Shown here: positions 5,154-5,862 of the stretch, one piece after another | How the letters are laid out: every line of letters starts with the position of its first letter | How positions within the stretch are numbered: position 1 is the stretch's first letter | Assembly (NCBI GenBank): GCA_903918595.1 | Contig: CAIXFB010000221.1 | Coordinates: 1-5,862, forward strand | DNA: 5,862 nt | From: an uncultured Actinomycetes bacterium | Lineage (GTDB): Bacteria; Actinomycetota; Actinomycetes; S36-B12 | Reading direction: 5' to 3' | Notes under the pieces: generated by a model | Databases searched by the model: none | What the model saw: the letters and a program-made list of their open reading frames with translations, nothing else | What the model was told of the DNA's origin: nothing | Position numbers and translations under genes: made by a program

Positions 5154-5862
5154 GGCTTCCTCGGCGCACGACAAGGCTTTCTATGTCACGACGCCCATCT
5201 ACTACGTCAACGATGCTCCGCATATCGGTCACGCCTACACGACCACCGCTGGAGATGTGCTCACCCGCTGGCACCGGCAGCGTGGAGAGAAAGTCTGGTT
5301 CCTCACCGGCGTTGATGAGCACGGCACCAAAGTGCAGCGGGCTGCAGAAGACGGTGGCGTAACCCCACAGCAGTGGGTGGATCGGCTGGTGACAGATTCT
5401 TGGCGTCCAGTTTTGTCGACGATCAACGCAGCGAACGATGATTTCATTCGCACCACGGAGCCTCGCCACATTAAACGTGTGCAAAAGTTCTGGGAGCAGG
5501 TCCGCGAGAACGGTTATGTGTATTCAGCGCCGTACGAGGGCCCGTATTGCGTGGGCTGCGAAGAATTCAAACTCCCCGGCGATTTGTTGGCGGGCACGGG
5601 CGAGTTCGAAGGTCAACAGGTATGCCCCGTGCACAGCCGCCCCGTTGAGCAACTGACCGAAGACAACTGGTTCTTCAAACTCTCAAGTTTCCAGCAGGCG
5701 CTCATCGATCACTACGAGGCTAATCCCGATGCGATCGCCCCGCGCAGCGCCTACAACGAGGTCATGAGCTTCCTCAAGCAGGGACTCGTCGACATTTCGA
5801 TGTCTCGATCAAGTGTGAGTTGGGGAATCCCGCTCCCGTGGGATGAGAAGCAGGTTGTCTAC
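5152..5862 (+). CDS. metG: Methionyl-tRNA synthetase, N-terminal part (3' end outside window)
   Basis: The frame is open from ATG 5152 to the window edge, giving 237 residues. This class I aminoacyl-tRNA synthetase charges tRNA-Met, including the initiator, in the cytoplasm. The Rossmann catalytic domain begins KAFYVTTPIYYVNDAPHIGH (8-27), where HIGH (24-27) is the ATP-binding signature. FLTGVDEHGTKVQ (50-62) is the conserved methionine-site and ATP-site region. The connective domain carries a zinc-type set, YCVGCEEF (C133, C136) and CPVH (C158, H161), then EDNWFFKLS (170-178). SRSSVSWGIPLPWDE (216-230) near the edge is the usual return to the catalytic domain. The KMSKS loop and anticodon-binding domain lie downstream. 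The start gives the normal N-terminus and no in-frame upstream start is plausible. It is 24 bp downstream of rsmI on the same strand, as an apparent separate unit with its own promoter. Confidence 0.97.
   Translation, partial: MASSAHDKAFYVTTPIYYVNDAPHIGHAYTTTAGDVLTRWHRQRGEKVWFLTGVDEHGTKVQRAAEDGGVTPQQWVDRLVTDSWRPVLSTINAANDDFIRTTEPRHIKRVQKFWEQVRENGYVYSAPYEGPYCVGCEEFKLPGDLLAGTGEFEGQQVCPVHSRPVEQLTEDNWFFKLSSFQQALIDHYEANPDAIAPRSAYNEVMSFLKQGLVDISMSRSSVSWGIPLPWDEKQVVY

Noticed and set aside
5065..5484. 139-codon minus-strand frame across the rsmI-metG junction
   Set aside because: It is antisense to the MetRS catalytic motifs and carries no family signature.

Overview
This window looks like a stretch of ordinary chromosome from a member of the Actinomycetota with moderately high GC. 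The evidence is frequent GTG starts, a SepX/GlpR-type division protein, an actinobacterial-type protein O-mannosyltransferase, and a gene order that resembles the mycobacterial/Streptomyces neighbourhood galU - (moeA) - rimJ - sepX/glpR - ... - pmt (opposite strand) - rsmI - metG. I do not assign a genus.

Layout: (1) 1-1816, plus strand. The 3' end of galU (UDP-glucose synthesis) overlaps a RimJ-like N-acetyltransferase gene by one base. A short gap follows, then a SepX/GlpR-like membrane protein. (2) 1885-1960, a complete tRNA-Ala with anticodon CGC and an encoded CCA end. (3) 2104-2640, a secreted lipoprotein with two DUF305 repeats, each carrying a His-His pair. (4) 2649-4226, minus strand, protein O-mannosyltransferase Pmt, convergent with the DUF305 gene (8 bp between stops) and divergent from rsmI (31 bp between starts). 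(5) 4258-5127, rsmI, the 16S rRNA C1402 2'-O-methyltransferase. (6) 5152 to the window end, the 5' third or so of metG (methionyl-tRNA synthetase).

The shared themes are cell envelope (GalU, SepX, Pmt, the lipoprotein) and translation (RimJ, tRNA-Ala, RsmI, MetG). The genes appear to be independent housekeeping units rather than one pathway. I see no mobile element, CRISPR array or defence system.

The most interesting structure lies between the genes. At five starts a -10-like hexamer ends so that transcription would begin on, or one base from, the start codon, which suggests widespread leaderless mRNAs. The pmt/rsmI gap holds two back-to-back -10 elements placed symmetrically around a GATGA/TCATC dyad. 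The rsmI/metG gap is a 15-bp tandem duplication that repeats both the rsmI stop codon and a TAAGAT hexamer. Its second copy is enclosed by an 8-bp perfect inverted repeat that runs into the metG start codon.
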